From the NCBI RefSeq assembly GCF_905475345.1, contig NC_066589.1:1558501-1622500 (forward strand): a stretch of 64,000 nucleotides of DNA, read 5' to 3'. Positions 1 to 12,960 of the stretch are shown here, one piece after another. The translations under genes were made by a program, and so were the position numbers. The notes beneath the pieces were generated by a model, which saw only the letters and a program-made list of their open reading frames with translations, had not been told where the DNA came from and searched no databases. Within the stretch, counting starts at the first letter, position 1. Every line of letters begins with the position of its first letter. This DNA comes from Vespula vulgaris (lineage: Eukaryota; Arthropoda; Insecta; Hymenoptera; Vespidae).

Positions 1-119
1 TATATAAATAAAGAAATTAAAAATTTTCAGTGCGTTTTTTAAAGAAATTATTTTAAAATTCTATTCAATTAATTTATCTGTTACAAAGTATGATTAGCAA
101 TATGAAATAGAAATACTTT

Positions 120-910
120 TTAATATTTGGAAATCGGAAAAAATTTTGGAAACGTACTGAAATATGCAGCCATCCGCCCGGTAATACTTACATGATTTAG
201 ATTTAGATTAAAATTTTAATATATTGCAAGTAATACCGACCCAGATCTCACCACGTGGAGGTTGCTGCATGTGGAGATCCACGGGCTAATACGGTGGCTT
301 TACTCTTTCATGTTATTATTACTATTATTATTTGAAAATCAACGTATACAAAAAAGAAATCGCATTTAATGCTTTTAAAGAAAATTTACAACAATACGAT
401 TGCAACGCGAGTAATTATCTACCTACCCGGAAAAGAGAAAAGAATCCTTCTACGTTTCATGTAATCGAAAGATCTTCTGTTCTCTTGTAAAAAAAAAAAA
501 TCTAAATCAATGTGTGTTCAACACTGAATAATGATGATCTCAAATGATCGATAATCTGAAAACATTAAAAATTTATAAATTTCTAATACTATGATGAAAT
601 ATTTAATAGAAAAGAAGGAAATTTTAACAATGAATGTGCATCTTGAAAATCTTCACATTCTAAACGAAATCAATATAAATCACTGTCATATACTTCTGAA
701 AGAAAAATCTCCAATCAAAAGCCCAAATAAAAGCTTTTACAGAAAGAAAGTCGATCAGCCATAGAGTACACAATCCCAAATGAAATGGAATAGTGTACAA
801 AGGCCACCAAAAAGTTTAAAGAGAGAAGTAAAACAACGATGCAATGAATGCATCGAATGCAAACTCTTTTACAAACGATGACTACCATTTTATAGGAAAT
901 AAATATATAC
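120..910. repeat. Dispersed duplication, copy 1
   Basis: Matches about 36660-38370 in the same order and orientation in four blocks: about 165-200, 231-290, 531-625 and 634-905. One 38-base stretch (231-268) is identical to 36765-36802; the rest is clearly diverged with many gaps. On the minus strand the last block reads open through a hydrophobic stretch containing FIWAF and FFFQKY, but other frames are interrupted. Function unknown. It may be a relic of a duplicated gene or an old transposable element. Confidence 0.75.
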
Positions 911-2640
911 TAAAATGTTTTTTTATATTACTTGCACAAATTTTTTGGTTATTTAAAAGAATGCCTTATTGTTAATAATAAACGCAAAGTAAAATGAAAA
1001 TTTAATTTAAATAATTCTTGATTGCCTGATCTCTAATATCTGAAAATATTTAAAAGTTGATTAAAATAAAGGCTTAATATAAAAACTTAATGACTTTCTG
1101 CTGAATGTAATATTTATTCTAATTAATCATATATGGAAAAATAAGTCAAATGAAAATTTAATTTTAAACAATTCTTTATTATATTATATAGTATCTGCAA
1201 TTGTAAAAAAAAAATATGAAAATTGATGAAAGGAATGTCTTAATATAAAAACTAGTTTACATCTTATCAAATATCACCACGTAGAAGAAAATGATAAGAA
1301 ATGCATTATCTAATGATATTAAATAATATTTACTCATATAATATTATTCTTTTAAAATCGAAACAAATCGAAACTAATCGCATTCAATGTCTTTTAGAAA
1401 AAAGCTCGAAAAATCGATGACATATCGTGAGATTTATTTATTTAATTAAAAAAATGGAAAAAAACCATCCTACGTTTCATTTTACCAAATAGTTTTTGTT
1501 CCTCGGTATAAAAATTTAAATTGATGTGTATTCGACAAAGTTGATTTTAAATCAATAAATTTCATTATTGTTTTCGTAATTCGTGTCTATCACAAATAAA
1601 TCTACGTTCCTATAAACGTCATTTACAAATATACTATAAATTATAAATATATTTCAAATATTCGTATCTCGCAGTTATATTTAAAAACTGTCTTCAATAT
1701 TGGAATTAAAATTGGAATGTATAGAACGATATTAGAATGTTATATGAAATAGAAAATTGGAATTGGATTAATATCGTTTTCTAATTCATTTATAGAATTC
1801 ATTTATAATTCAGTTATAGAACTTATATATATAAAGTAGAAAATCATTCATTCCAACATATCCAATTCATGATTCTTATACTCTAAGCTATGTATACGAA
1901 AACCTATGCTAATGAGTATGTTCCGGAACATCCTAATTCAATCGTGTTTTTTATTTAAAAACAGGAATTAGTATATGAAGTGTTAAAAATTCGAAGCTAA
2001 AAATAATTAACTCATCAATTAGGCCTAAGAAATTATGGCTTTACAAGTCTCTTCGTTCTTTTCGCTTCTACTCGACTTTTTTTCTTTCAAAAGGTATATG
2101 ACTCTATTGACAGTTTTATTTTATAAATAAGATTAATTAAATATTTTATGAATTTTTATTTAAAAATATAATGAAAAATTCTTGAACGCTCTTTCTTACA
2201 AGTGGTTACTCAAATTATTCAAGAAATTTATGCAATTTCGCTTGTAATCCAAGGACCATCCATCGCGAATATCTTCTTGTTCGTTCTTTATTGCAACTCA
2301 TGAATACCCGTGTATAATTAGTATAATTAGTTTACTACGAATTACGATGCAAAGCATGTTAGTCATATCATACGATATTTTGATGAATTGAGACGCTTAA
2401 TATACCATATTCTTCATTACTTTTACGAGACAAAAATATAAAACAATGGACTGAAATATTCGAAGTGCAAATAATTGTAATCGCGTATGAAATAAGAATG
2501 AACCCTATCATGATATAATAAATTCACGTATAAATTCGCGTACAATAACTGAAGAGAAAATAAAGTCATTCACGAGTAAATATTCTAAAAGAAGAAAATT
2601 GTTCGTGGTCACTCAATGCTCTTCTATAAATTAATTACAA
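911..2640. other. AT-rich stretch with small local duplications, no gene
   Basis: About 990-1110 and 1148-1255 are similar to each other. About 1360-1560 resembles 345-540, the flank of the dispersed duplication, including shared ctacgtttcat and gatgtgt-type blocks. No coding frame with splice support was found. Confidence 0.6.
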
Positions 2641-2718
2641 CCAATCACCCGATATCGACGTCGGACCTTTCGTCCTCGACATGATTGAGTGATCGGAGAG
2701 ATTTAAAAATTTACTCAC

Positions 2719-2808
2719 TAGATAGAGAAGTTCTACGACGGCTCCAAAACATACCAACTTTGCAACAACCACAGTAGTCGCCCAGATCGGAGTTCTTTCG
2801 TTTTCCTT
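2719..2808 (-). CDS. Candidate orphan exon with a membrane-like segment
   Basis: Ninety bases, open for exactly 30 codons, between an AG (ttctcag) and a consensus donor CTA|GTGAGTAA. The peptide begins KENERTPIWA and continues as a hydrophobic run (VVVAKLVCFGAVVELLYL) that could span a membrane. GC content is raised over the flanks. The acceptor has little pyrimidine tract, a second frame is also open here (MKVLRRKTKE), and no partner exons were found. It could equally be a conserved non-coding island. Confidence 0.2.
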
Positions 2809-2835
2809 CTGAGAACTTTCATCGAAGAACTCACT

Positions 2836-2894
2836 TCTTCTTCTTCTTCTCTTTCTTCTTCTTCCTCTTCATCTTCTTCTTCTTCTTCTTCTTT
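2836..2894. repeat. (CTT)n microsatellite
   Basis: Imperfect trinucleotide run of ctt/ttc with a few interruptions. Confidence 0.9.
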
Positions 2895-4084
2895 TGAAAG
2901 GAATAAAATCAGTCGTCACGTCTGAAATAAAAAAAATGACAAGACGATATGTCATCTGTAATAGTGAACCGAAATCAAACAGAATAAAATATACATACAT
3001 ACATATTTAATGAAAAACTAACACTTACAATTTATTCGAAACGGATAGAAAGCCCGATGGCACTATGATGATGTGTCTCGTCATTTGTACGAATTTAATA
3101 ACGTGCTGACGAAAATAAGAAACTATAAATTATTTTCTTATCGCGATCGAAAATTTTATTTACCGCAAACAACACTGACTTTATTTCATAATTTTTGTCT
3201 TTTTATTTTAACGATACAACACTCATTTATTTCATCGCTTGGCACACGATTGCAATGATATTCTAAAATGGAAAAATAGAAACAACATGATTACTATCAT
3301 TATTATAATAAAAAATTGTTTAAATTATTGCAAAAATGTTTGATAAAAAAATATACTTACTTCAAATCTTTCTTGATAAATACAATGGATATCCTACTGT
3401 AAGAATAAAGGATGTTTACGAATCTAATAAATTATAAATAAGTATTTTATCACGACCGACACTGACTCTATTTCAAGATTGTTTATATTATTATTTAAAT
3501 ATTTTTAAATTATTTTCGATATACATCATATATTGATTAAACAATTATAAAATTATTAATTTATATGAAAGTATAAATTATTTAAGCGTTCCTAAATGTA
3601 AAAAGAAAATTGAGACGTTTATTTGTCGAAATACAAAATTAACAATTTCAACTTTGGAATTTAAATGCAGCGAAATATTAATTTAATTATCATTAATAAA
3701 ATATTAAATTAATTCGTATTAAACATGTGTTACAAGAGCTATGTATTATTTTAATAAATATTTGAACTTGATTGTTATTATAAATGTTTTGATTATTATT
3801 ATAAATTATTATTATGTAATTATTAATAATTATTTGAGTATATTACAGCGCTCCATATATTTTAAATAAATTTTAAATGAAGTTCTTTCAAACATTCCAA
3901 AGTTGTTGAAATCTTTATATTTGATTCTTTATTCCTTGAAATCGAGCAAGAATTACATTTGCTTTCATTTTATTTCTAGTGTAAACCATTGTAAAATCAG
4001 AGTAAAATCAAGGATTAGCGTTTAAATCGAATTCGAATAACTCTCGCAATAAGCACATATAATATATGTGACGTTCGTTTGAAA
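2895..4084. other. AT-rich stretch, no gene
   Basis: Short (ATAC)n near 2990-3005; otherwise poly-A/T-rich DNA with no supported feature. Confidence 0.6.
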
Positions 4085-4670
4085 GAGATCGTTTATAAAT
4101 ATTATTTATAACAAATTGTTTATAAAAAATTGTTTTAAAAAATTATTAAAAATGTATGTACTTACGTATAAATTTATAAATCATATGAGTTTATAAGAAA
4201 TTAAAAAAGTTACTTATAACAAATTGTTTATAACAAATTGTTTATAACTAATTGTTTATAACATATTGATCATAATTTTTTATGAATCTTTATATATATA
4301 TGTGTGTGTGTGTGTACTAAAGATTTTCGTTATGTTAGTTTTCACAAAAGTATAAAAATTGTTTATAACAAATTGTTTATAACAAATTGTTTATAACGAA
4401 TTGTTTATAACATATTGATCATAATTTTTAATGAATATATATGTGTGTGTGTGTAAGTACTAAAGAATTTCGTTATGTTAGTTTTTGTATAAAAAGTATA
4501 AAAATTGTTTATAACAAATTGTTTTAAAAAATTGATTATATAAAATTATTGCAAATGTATATATTTACGTATAAATTTATAAATCATATGAATTCATAAG
4601 AAATTAAAAAAAATTACTTATAACAAATTGTTTATAACAAATTGTTAATAACAAATCGTTGAATAATTAT
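4085..4670. repeat. Minisatellite cluster with a 14-bp core
   Basis: The unit aacaaattgtttat recurs in runs (about 4218-4265, 4360-4405, 4500-4525, 4618-4650), embedded in two longer duplicated segments. About 4150-4235 matches about 4550-4640, and about 4258-4372 matches about 4407-4515, the latter pair each with a (TG)n run and a shared ttcgttatgttag block. This is a nested tandem duplication. Confidence 0.85.
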
Positions 4671-4689
4671 TACTAATATAACAAAAAAT

Positions 4690-5030
4690 AGAAAAAAATT
4701 TATCCTTTAAAACGATATTTGTTTCATGTTCCTACGGTTATTAGTTTCAAAGATATTTAAATATAAAAAGTAGATTTTTACGTTGACCCACTGACCTATA
4801 TAATTTCTTGGAAATTCATTGACTAATAAATTCCTGGAATTTACGCACATCAGCTGACTGACGTAAGCTGATTTTACTATTTACTACGAATCGTACAGCT
4901 GATACTACGGTAGACGTTCAATGAAATTATGAATGGAAAATTTAAAGTAGTTATATCTTTGGAACGGAAAATCGTAGAGAGTTGAAACAAGTACCATTTT
5001 AAAGGGAAAAATGTTCTCTTTTTAACTATG
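4690..5030. mobile_element. Foldback / MITE-like inverted repeat
   Basis: The reverse complement of about 4690-4773 matches about 4942-5030 at roughly 70 percent by eye, sharing blocks such as cgtag, tgaaaca and ttttaaagg in order. The spacer of about 170 bp contains its own perfect 7-bp hairpin arms (atcagct / agctgat around 4847-4872). The arrangement fits an old non-autonomous DNA element. No transposase and no clear target duplication seen. Confidence 0.4.
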
Positions 5031-5370
5031 TATTCAGATACCATTGATATAATAACACCAACTTTGTTGATTTTCTTGAAAACAAATCTTTCGACTATTA
5101 AATGATTTTCTGCGATAATTCGTGATAACTATATTTATAACAATGATATAATAATATTCCTTCATCATCTTTTTGTTGAAACGAACATTTTCTTAATTAT
5201 TATCAAAATCTCAATTGAACGTAAATTACATAGCGTAATATGATTAAATACATACGATTAAAGATATCTCTTCTTTTGTTTTTATCATGGAGTATAAGAA
5301 AAGTCGAGATAAAATATATATTATATTGTATCAGATTTTCTTTATAAATTGATACGGTTCGTAACGCGTA

Positions 5371-5514
5371 ATGAAAGAGTATATAGATACCATAGACGAC
5401 ACCGTAACATTTAAAATTTTACGGCACGAGTTCTGCAAATGGTGTTCCGTTGTGCATGAGAGCGACTATCGCTCTATGATAACCATCCAATCGTTGAAAC
5501 GATTCAGGTAGACA
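5371..5514. other. GC-raised island with overlapping open frames on both strands
   Basis: Plus strand: ATG at 5371 to TAG at 5511, 46 codons (starts MKEYIDTIDD, ends SLKRFR). Minus strand: after a possible acceptor (cgctag) at 5516-5515, 31 codons to TAA at 5419 (starts CLPESFQRLDGYHRA, ends FAELVP), which could be a last coding exon. A perfect hairpin lies at 5459-5465 / 5469-5475 (agagcga, loop cta). GC is well above the flanks up to about 5650. No family recognised; a conserved regulatory element is equally possible. Confidence 0.25.
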
Positions 5515-5519
5515 CTAGC

Positions 5520-6840
5520 GAAATAGTGGATTCTGTGCCCGCCGGGATCGAGTTCGTTGTACGTTCGCTTATTATACAGCTCTTCAGGAAGGGCTATCGG
5601 AGGAAGGTAGTTACAATACTAGAGTTAGCTCGTTTCCCTTAGAATACTCGAAACTGTTCAATTTCTACTTTCTACTCTACTACGAACATAAAGCTTCGTT
5701 TTATTTGAAGTCTTGCTCGTACGTCTAAAATATTCTCAATCGAGTAGACGTTCAAGTTAATAGTCCTTTCAAGAAGATACTTTGGAAGTTGATATATAGG
5801 GTGAACTCCTATAACTTGATTCGCATCTTTCGATTATTTAAAATCAAGACTTATAAAAAGTGTACTGTGATGTAGCGATATTATTTGATAAGAAAAGAGA
5901 TTTTCAAATTAATTGTATAACAAAAATTGTTAAGGAAGTAATTCTTTGAATCACGTTATATGATTCACCCTGTATATTGTGTTCGTGAATATGTTGATAC
6001 TGACAGTTTTGCTTTTTCGACAGTTTCGAAGTAGATATAACGTATCCTTTTTAGAAATTGGAAGGATAAATGTGCTAGTCAATTAACGAAGATAAATTTA
6101 TGTATCATATCTACGTATGTATGTAGTATATTGTTACCAATAGAAGGACCAACGATCAATCACACTTTTGTGGCATCAGAGAAGAGCCACTCGAGACTAA
6201 TTTTCTTCAGAGCTCCAGTCTGATCAAGCGCTAACGATGTTAAACTCCGACCGTTATGTCGATCGTTAATCATTTAGTAATGTTCGTTACATTCGTTCGC
6301 ACTTCTTTTAACTACTTTCTAGTTTCTTTAAATACATAAAGAGTAACGAAAGAACAATGTCAATAAACGACATGCCCATCGTTTCGTTACTATCTCAGGT
6401 TTTGCAAACTACACTTTCTAGAAATACAAAATTTTAATTGTTAATCGATTAAATTTACCTAGTACTTCCATCTCCATTAGTATCGACAAAATTACAATAA
6501 ACATTTTAAATTGATTAAAAGTTAAAATTTCATTTCGAACGAACGAAGGCTAACGAAGTTAAATAGACAAAGTAAAAGACGTGTAAAATAATAAGAAGTA
6601 CATATTGTATATACAGTTGTCTATGGATCAAACAAATAAATAAAAGAAAAAAGAAAATAAAGAATAAAATAAATGAAATGATTTACATAACGAACCTAAC
6701 AAAAAGAAGGAAGAGAAAATCCGTAGACCGTTTTGTTAGGGTCATTTACAAATCGAGCTTTAGCTTTCAAAGAACCAACAGTAAAATGAAGCTTCGTATA
6801 ATTACCTAGCAGCACAGCGATACCGACTAACTCAGTCACC
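5520..6840. other. Stretch without recognised gene
   Basis: Ordinary AT-rich DNA with modestly GC-richer patches near 5540-5650 and 6150-6260. No supported exon, repeat or RNA gene. Confidence 0.5.
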
Positions 6841-6858
6841 GCTTTTCCTCGCTTACAG

Positions 6859-6939
6859 GACGGTCCACCATCGCCATTAAGGATCTTAACGTCACACCAT
6901 TTACGAGTCGCATCTTCCGGCTACGTAATTATCGTATGA
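6859..6939 (+). CDS. Candidate terminal exon (unproven)
   Basis: After a good acceptor (cttttcctcgcttacag) the plus strand is open for 26 codons (DGPPSPLRILTSHHLRVASS and on) to TGA. The minus strand is also open here and carries a donor-like CCT|GTAAGC, so the orientation is undecided. GC is raised. No family match recognised. Confidence 0.18.
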   Translation, partial: DGPPSPLRILTSHHLRVASSGYVIIV

Positions 6940-6985
6940 ATTAGTCATCCCTTCCAACGTCCTATCAACTACCACCACTATTTCC

Positions 6986-7036
6986 TTCTCTCTTTCTCTC
7001 TCTCTCTCCCCTCTTTCACTCTCTCTTTCTTCCCTC

Positions 7037-7076
<40 letters not shown>
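6986..7076. repeat. (CT)n microsatellite
   Basis: Interrupted then nearly pure CT tract. Confidence 0.95.
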
Positions 7077-8833
7077 AAGTTTCTTATGAATCTCCTGCTC
7101 CAGACATCCTCACAAACGCATCGCAGGAATTAAGAAGAGACTCTAGAACTCTGAGGAAAAAATTAGAATTTATTTGCCGTTGAGAGAACGAAGGATTTAA
7201 CCGTCAATTATTTTTCTTAGCATCGCACGTTAATTACTTATAACCCAATTATTTCATCACCGATTATGCAACGATAAAAAAAGAAATTCCATGCTTAATG
7301 ATAATAGCATCCATTAATTTGAAAGATTAATCATTGGTATGTAAATTAAAGAGAATCTTACAATCTATTAGTTTAAATGACTGTTATAAATTATAATGAT
7401 ACGTACGATGAAAATAATACAAAATAAAAAGTGACATAATGTAATAAAGAAGGTATTATTAAATCAAATACGATTATGATTAATTTGGAAATGTGAAGAA
7501 TAGAGAAAAAAAGAAGTCATAAAGAATGTTTCTTTTAACTCGCAATATTCGAATATCTCGTAAGGAAATCTATCAAAAAAATGTTTTTACAAATGTTCTA
7601 AAGTATAAATTTATTTTTTTACTTTTTAATTGAATCATATATCTTTCCTTCACGAAAGTTCAGCAATTGATGTAAAATGATATAATTGTTGGATCATTAT
7701 TTATCGTTAACTATCGTTTATTTTTATTAATAAAATAAAGAAAAACTTCATGATGCAAATACAATTTTTTTTATAAGTATCGTACAAAATATAAGAAAAA
7801 AATATAATCTCTGGAAATGTTTGAAATTTAAATTTGCAAAAGTTTATTCTTTCAAAAGTCAGCGACCAAGTCGTATAATGAAACTATTTTATGTGATATG
7901 CACCTGGCGTCTTTTTAAAAAGTAACTTGTCCATCTTTATTTTGAGACGCCGACGAAAACGATTTAAGTAAAAAAAGTTTTATTTCGCATCTATATAATA
8001 ACTTTTGTCATTGAAATTTGATTTTTAAAGCATTTGACCAAGTTTTCCTGTTGTTCTCCCTTTTCTTTTTATATTGTTTTTCGCCATATTGTCATATACA
8101 ACTACGCGAAAAAAATCCACTTTATAGTCTCTACAGTGAACGGTATAAATTTTTTTTTAAAGCTTGGTCTAACTTCAAAAGGTTTTACGCTTCTGAGCTA
8201 TCGAAAAAAATATTTAAAATCCTGTTAAAATTTTTATCTGTATTTATGAATACTCTTTGAACAATGGTAGCCGTGATTGTTAAGCTATGCTCGTATTTTT
8301 CGTGTATTTATAATACAAATAAATATAATACGCTTAACGAATATTTGAAATTAACGAATTTTTCAAAAATAACGACTGACAAAATGCGAATACGAAGATA
8401 AGATCACCAGACGAATTTCTATTGCCTTTAAATCGTTATAAATTATTAATCTCGAATACTTTTAATTACCTTTGCCATAAATCCCTATCATGTTTTACTA
8501 CTGCACATTTCCATTTTAGTTTCGGTATATCGTCGTCCCGAAACGATTCTACGATCTAGTTTCCGTGATTAATCGTAAAATTCATCGAGTCGTAGCGATT
8601 CTGACTGAGCAAAATATTCGACGATTCGTCAACACCATATCTCCTTAATATACGTATACTTACTTCGTTATCGAGAATGCAATTTATCCCGTAGTTGTAG
8701 ACGAGCGAAAACATATAAGAAAAGGTGGAAAAAAAATGATGGAAACATTTCAGTGTAGATATGTCCATTTATTATACTCGTGCTTTAACTTTATTTTTGA
8801 TCTTTTAGAAACAAAAAAAATATACCAACATGT

Positions 8834-8838
8834 ATATG

Positions 8839-8897
<59 letters not shown>
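8834..8897. repeat. (TG)n(TA)n microsatellite
   Basis: A short tg run passes into a long pure ta run. Confidence 0.95.
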
Positions 8898-8900
<3 letters not shown>

Positions 8901-11192
8901 TCCATTATCATAATTGAATTCTTCCAATCTACTGTTAAAATTAAAGTAATTCCTCTACCTCTCTCCACGAACGTTTTTGTTACAACTCATCGCCGAGGTT
9001 TTCAATTAACAAAATGACCATTTGTACAGACCAGCCATTAGACTCTTTCAAATATACGCATAGAACAAAGCAAAGACGAGCTTGTTTTTTGCATGCATTC
9101 TCAACAGTAACTCTTAATCCCCATGAGGAACTACCCCTTTGCCACTCCCAAAGGTGGCCATTTTCCGAAGTGGACCAAACCTTCAGTTAGTACGGTCGAA
9201 CCGATAAAACGAGCAAAGAACAATTCCCGTGTGTCTCATCGGCACTATTTCAGCTCGTAAATTATGAACGGTCAAACGAATCGATGTAAGGTGAACAATT
9301 CCAACAAGAAAAGAAAAAAAAGAGGATATTAATGTTATAAAAGATATGGGAGATATTATGAAAAGGGAAAAAAGGGACTAGAAAAGAAGAAAAGAAAGGG
9401 AAAGTTTTTTAAATAAAGATTTTTATAATATGGGAAAATTGAAACATATTAAAACGCTTAGGAACCCAGAGTAAAATAAAGAGAACATATGAAAAGAGAG
9501 TAGTTGTACGGTCTTCATCATTTTCTTTCCCAAGAGAGACAAAGTGAGAAAAAACTAAAGCGAAAGATAGAAGAGGAAGAGAGAAAGAAGAGGAAAAGAG
9601 AAAAGCAGAAAGAGATAGTCAGTGGTTTGGGCCTGGCAAAATGCAGACATTCGAGCAAGCACACCCTTGGGCAGGAAGATTACGTTAGTTTCATTCTCTG
9701 TCTTCTTTCCACATCTTTATCTCTTTTTATTCGTTCTCTCTTTCTCTCCCGATTCGTTTCTACATCCGTTCGCACATCTCGAATTTTCTCTTCGACCGTT
9801 CTTTTCTCGGATGTTCCTTTCTCCCATCTACTTCTACACTGTTCGTACCGACACTGCCATTGAGAGTTGATAAAAGCGAGAACAATCGACATGAACAGAG
9901 AACGACGTCGACTCTACGTACCAACGAATTGACCGCTTCGTGGTTCGACGTCAGGATATTTTTGCAGGAGCACTCGAGGTAGACAAAGGCTGACAAGCAG
10001 TAAAAAAAAAGAATCGATTTGGGTGCGTGTGTATGTGTGCATATGTGTATGTGTGTGTATGTATGTTCTACAATAGAGAAGGAGCGAAAGAAAATAGTCT
10101 GACTTAAAAATATTTCGTATTGATCACGCATAAACGCATACTTTCTATATCATAAATTACATAATTTATATAACAATATACCTAAAAAAAGAAAAAAAAA
10201 AGATATACAATGTTGTAACTTTTCTCAAACATTTACATATATGCGTCATTATGTGAATTATTTTTTCTTTTTCTTTGTCTCTCTCTTTCTCTCTCTCCCT
10301 CTCTCTTTCTCTCTCTTTTTATCATATCTTAAACATTTTCTTATAAAAATTACTGATAATATTAAATTCAATTAATTTCGAGTAGTAGTCTTATGCGGTC
10401 TGCCTAACCGAGCAACTAATTAAATTGACTTTGTCGTGGAAGGGCAGATCGAATCGGCAAACCACAGAATTGCGAATGTTTCTCTATCTCTTTCTCTCTC
10501 TCTCTCTGTTCGTCTCTTTCTCTCCGTCTCTTTCTGTCACTCTAACTCTATCTGCCCCTTTCTCTTTCCGTCTGCTCTTAAGTGCGAGGAAAATACTCTC
10601 GGCAAGATTTCGGCGTCAGGCAGATTAATCCTTTGGTTTAAGACAACCACCAAGTAGTTAAGGACATTAAACGAGAAACAAAAAGGGTATATATTTACTT
10701 GGAAAATCTCCTGAGAAATCACGATTATTTCACAAATCGTTTAATTTTTGTATATGTGAGTGTGCGTGTTTATGTATTTGTGCGTATAATAATCTTTTCA
10801 TCTATTCTTTTTTAATTACGTACTTATCTATTATACATCGATAAGATCAAATAATAAAATCCAATAGAATTGGTTTGCCATTTTTGTTGAAGGGGCGAAG
10901 GAAGTGACAAAGATTAAACAGTATTGGCAACTATTCTTTTTAAAAATAATTGCTTTTTTGTTATTTACTTTTCCTTTAGCTTAGTAAAAGATAAGTTTCG
11001 GATGTAGACATTTATCAAATTAAGCAACCAAAGACGTTAATGATATCAACAATTTTGTTCAATCATTCTACGTCTAATACTTCTATTTGATTTACTGTCA
11101 ATTCGCCTTACCGATCCTTTCTAGAAGACTTTAGTACAATAAATTGCATTAATTATTGCCTAGTTGAGATATCTTCTTCACTTTATCGATCA

Positions 11193-11193
<1 letters not shown>

Positions 11194-11247
<54 letters not shown>
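11194..11247. repeat. (CT)n microsatellite
   Basis: Nearly pure CT dinucleotide run. Confidence 0.95.
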
Positions 11248-11250
<3 letters not shown>

Positions 11251-12870
11251 ATTCCATAAAAGAAAATATCCATGATATTCGCATATATTTAGAATATTCT
11301 AAGCAACACTTACGAACATATATGATAAACATGCTAAATATTCCAAATATCTTAGATCCACTATCTTAGATTTAATTTTAATAATGTCTTCAATGTAACA
11401 TGTTATTTATATAGTACATTCTTTTCTTATAGAAAGAAAATAGTCCCACTAGACGTCACTAATGATTCCCATTGTACACTAACGACGCGCAATGCACACT
11501 ACCGACTTCATTGAATATGTCGTCACTAATACATACGAATACGATTCAAACAGCAATACGGCTGTACAAGTATAGCTATATTGCTGTCATAATTACAGCT
11601 AGAGTCGTTTATTAAATTAATCGACAAATTATAAGAATGCGCGGTTCTGTTAAAAGGGAAGGAAAGACCGAAAAAAAGGGAAAGAAAAAAATTGAAATTA
11701 TTCTAACGAGAAGGCACGTAACGTCAAAGTAATTTCACTGCGGTTTCTACATGAAACGAACGGTAACGCAATATGTAACGCGTTCCTCGTTCTCGCTATA
11801 CTATAATAACATTAAACGCAAGCTTAACTGTGAATAACAATATTAGAAACTTTGTAATCCACGTCGTTCTGCGAAGTATCTGAGATTCCTTTATCGTATC
11901 TACGAAAGTGTGTTCTTCCTTGATGAAGTTAATACCATGGCTTACGATCAGAGTTGATTCTTGATGTCTAAGCAAGTTTAATTTCCAGATCACGTTTACT
12001 TTCGTATTATCAATTAGATAGACTTTGGATACTTGAAACAATTTAGTCGTTTAATCAAATAAAATTGAATTACGGACGACACTTTAACTTTTCATATATC
12101 TTCTTTCTTTCTCTCTCTCTTTCTCGCTCGCTTATACTCTTTGCCTGGATAATAATAAAAGACTAATAATAAAACGCAAGAGAAAGAGAGAGAGAGAGAG
12201 AAAGAAAGAAAAAGGGAGATAGGGACCAACCAGAAGGTAGTTGAATTCGTTTGGTATAATAAAAACATTTAGCAACTAGCACCATTTCATGCCGTTAATC
12301 ATCCTTGCACGAATGGAGAGTAAAATTTCTAGCTCGGTTCGCTGAAAAGCATACTGGCCGATAGAAGTTATAGGTACTGTGCAATGAAAGAGGAAGAATG
12401 AAAGAAAGAGAGAGAAAGAAAGAGAAAGATACATATATATATATAGACAGAGAGAAAGAGAGAGAAAGAACATCCACCGGAGTAAAGCCGGAATGAAAGG
12501 AAAAAGATGGCGAGGGAACGGGAAAGCGTAAAGAAAATTTACGATTGGCCAATGCGCCGGAACGTTCTTACTACGAGTAATCGATAATGTTTTACTGCTT
12601 TTCTCTTCAAACTCTACGACGAAGATCGATCGTTCGACATCGATATAGCTTCATAGAATCCGTTTCACCTTCCTCTCACTACCCACTACTTATTCCTCTT
12701 ATAATTTTAACATTTGGACAAAAAATAAAGATGAATATAAAAAACGAATAATGAAAGAGAGAGAGAAGAAAAATTCAGGATTCTATGGAATTAGAAGGAA
12801 CGTTTGAAAAAAGAAAAATTCTATTCCAAACGAGCTACGATTATCGGTATTCGAACGTACCGTTTTTTTT

Positions 12871-12877
12871 CTTTCTT

Positions 12878-12922
<45 letters not shown>

Positions 12923-12960
12923 ATTTCTGTCTCTCTCTTTTTCTTTCTGTCTGTCTGTCT
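12871..12960. repeat. Compound (CTTT)n/(CT)n/(CTGT)n tract
   Basis: Pyrimidine-rich compound microsatellite. Confidence 0.9.
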
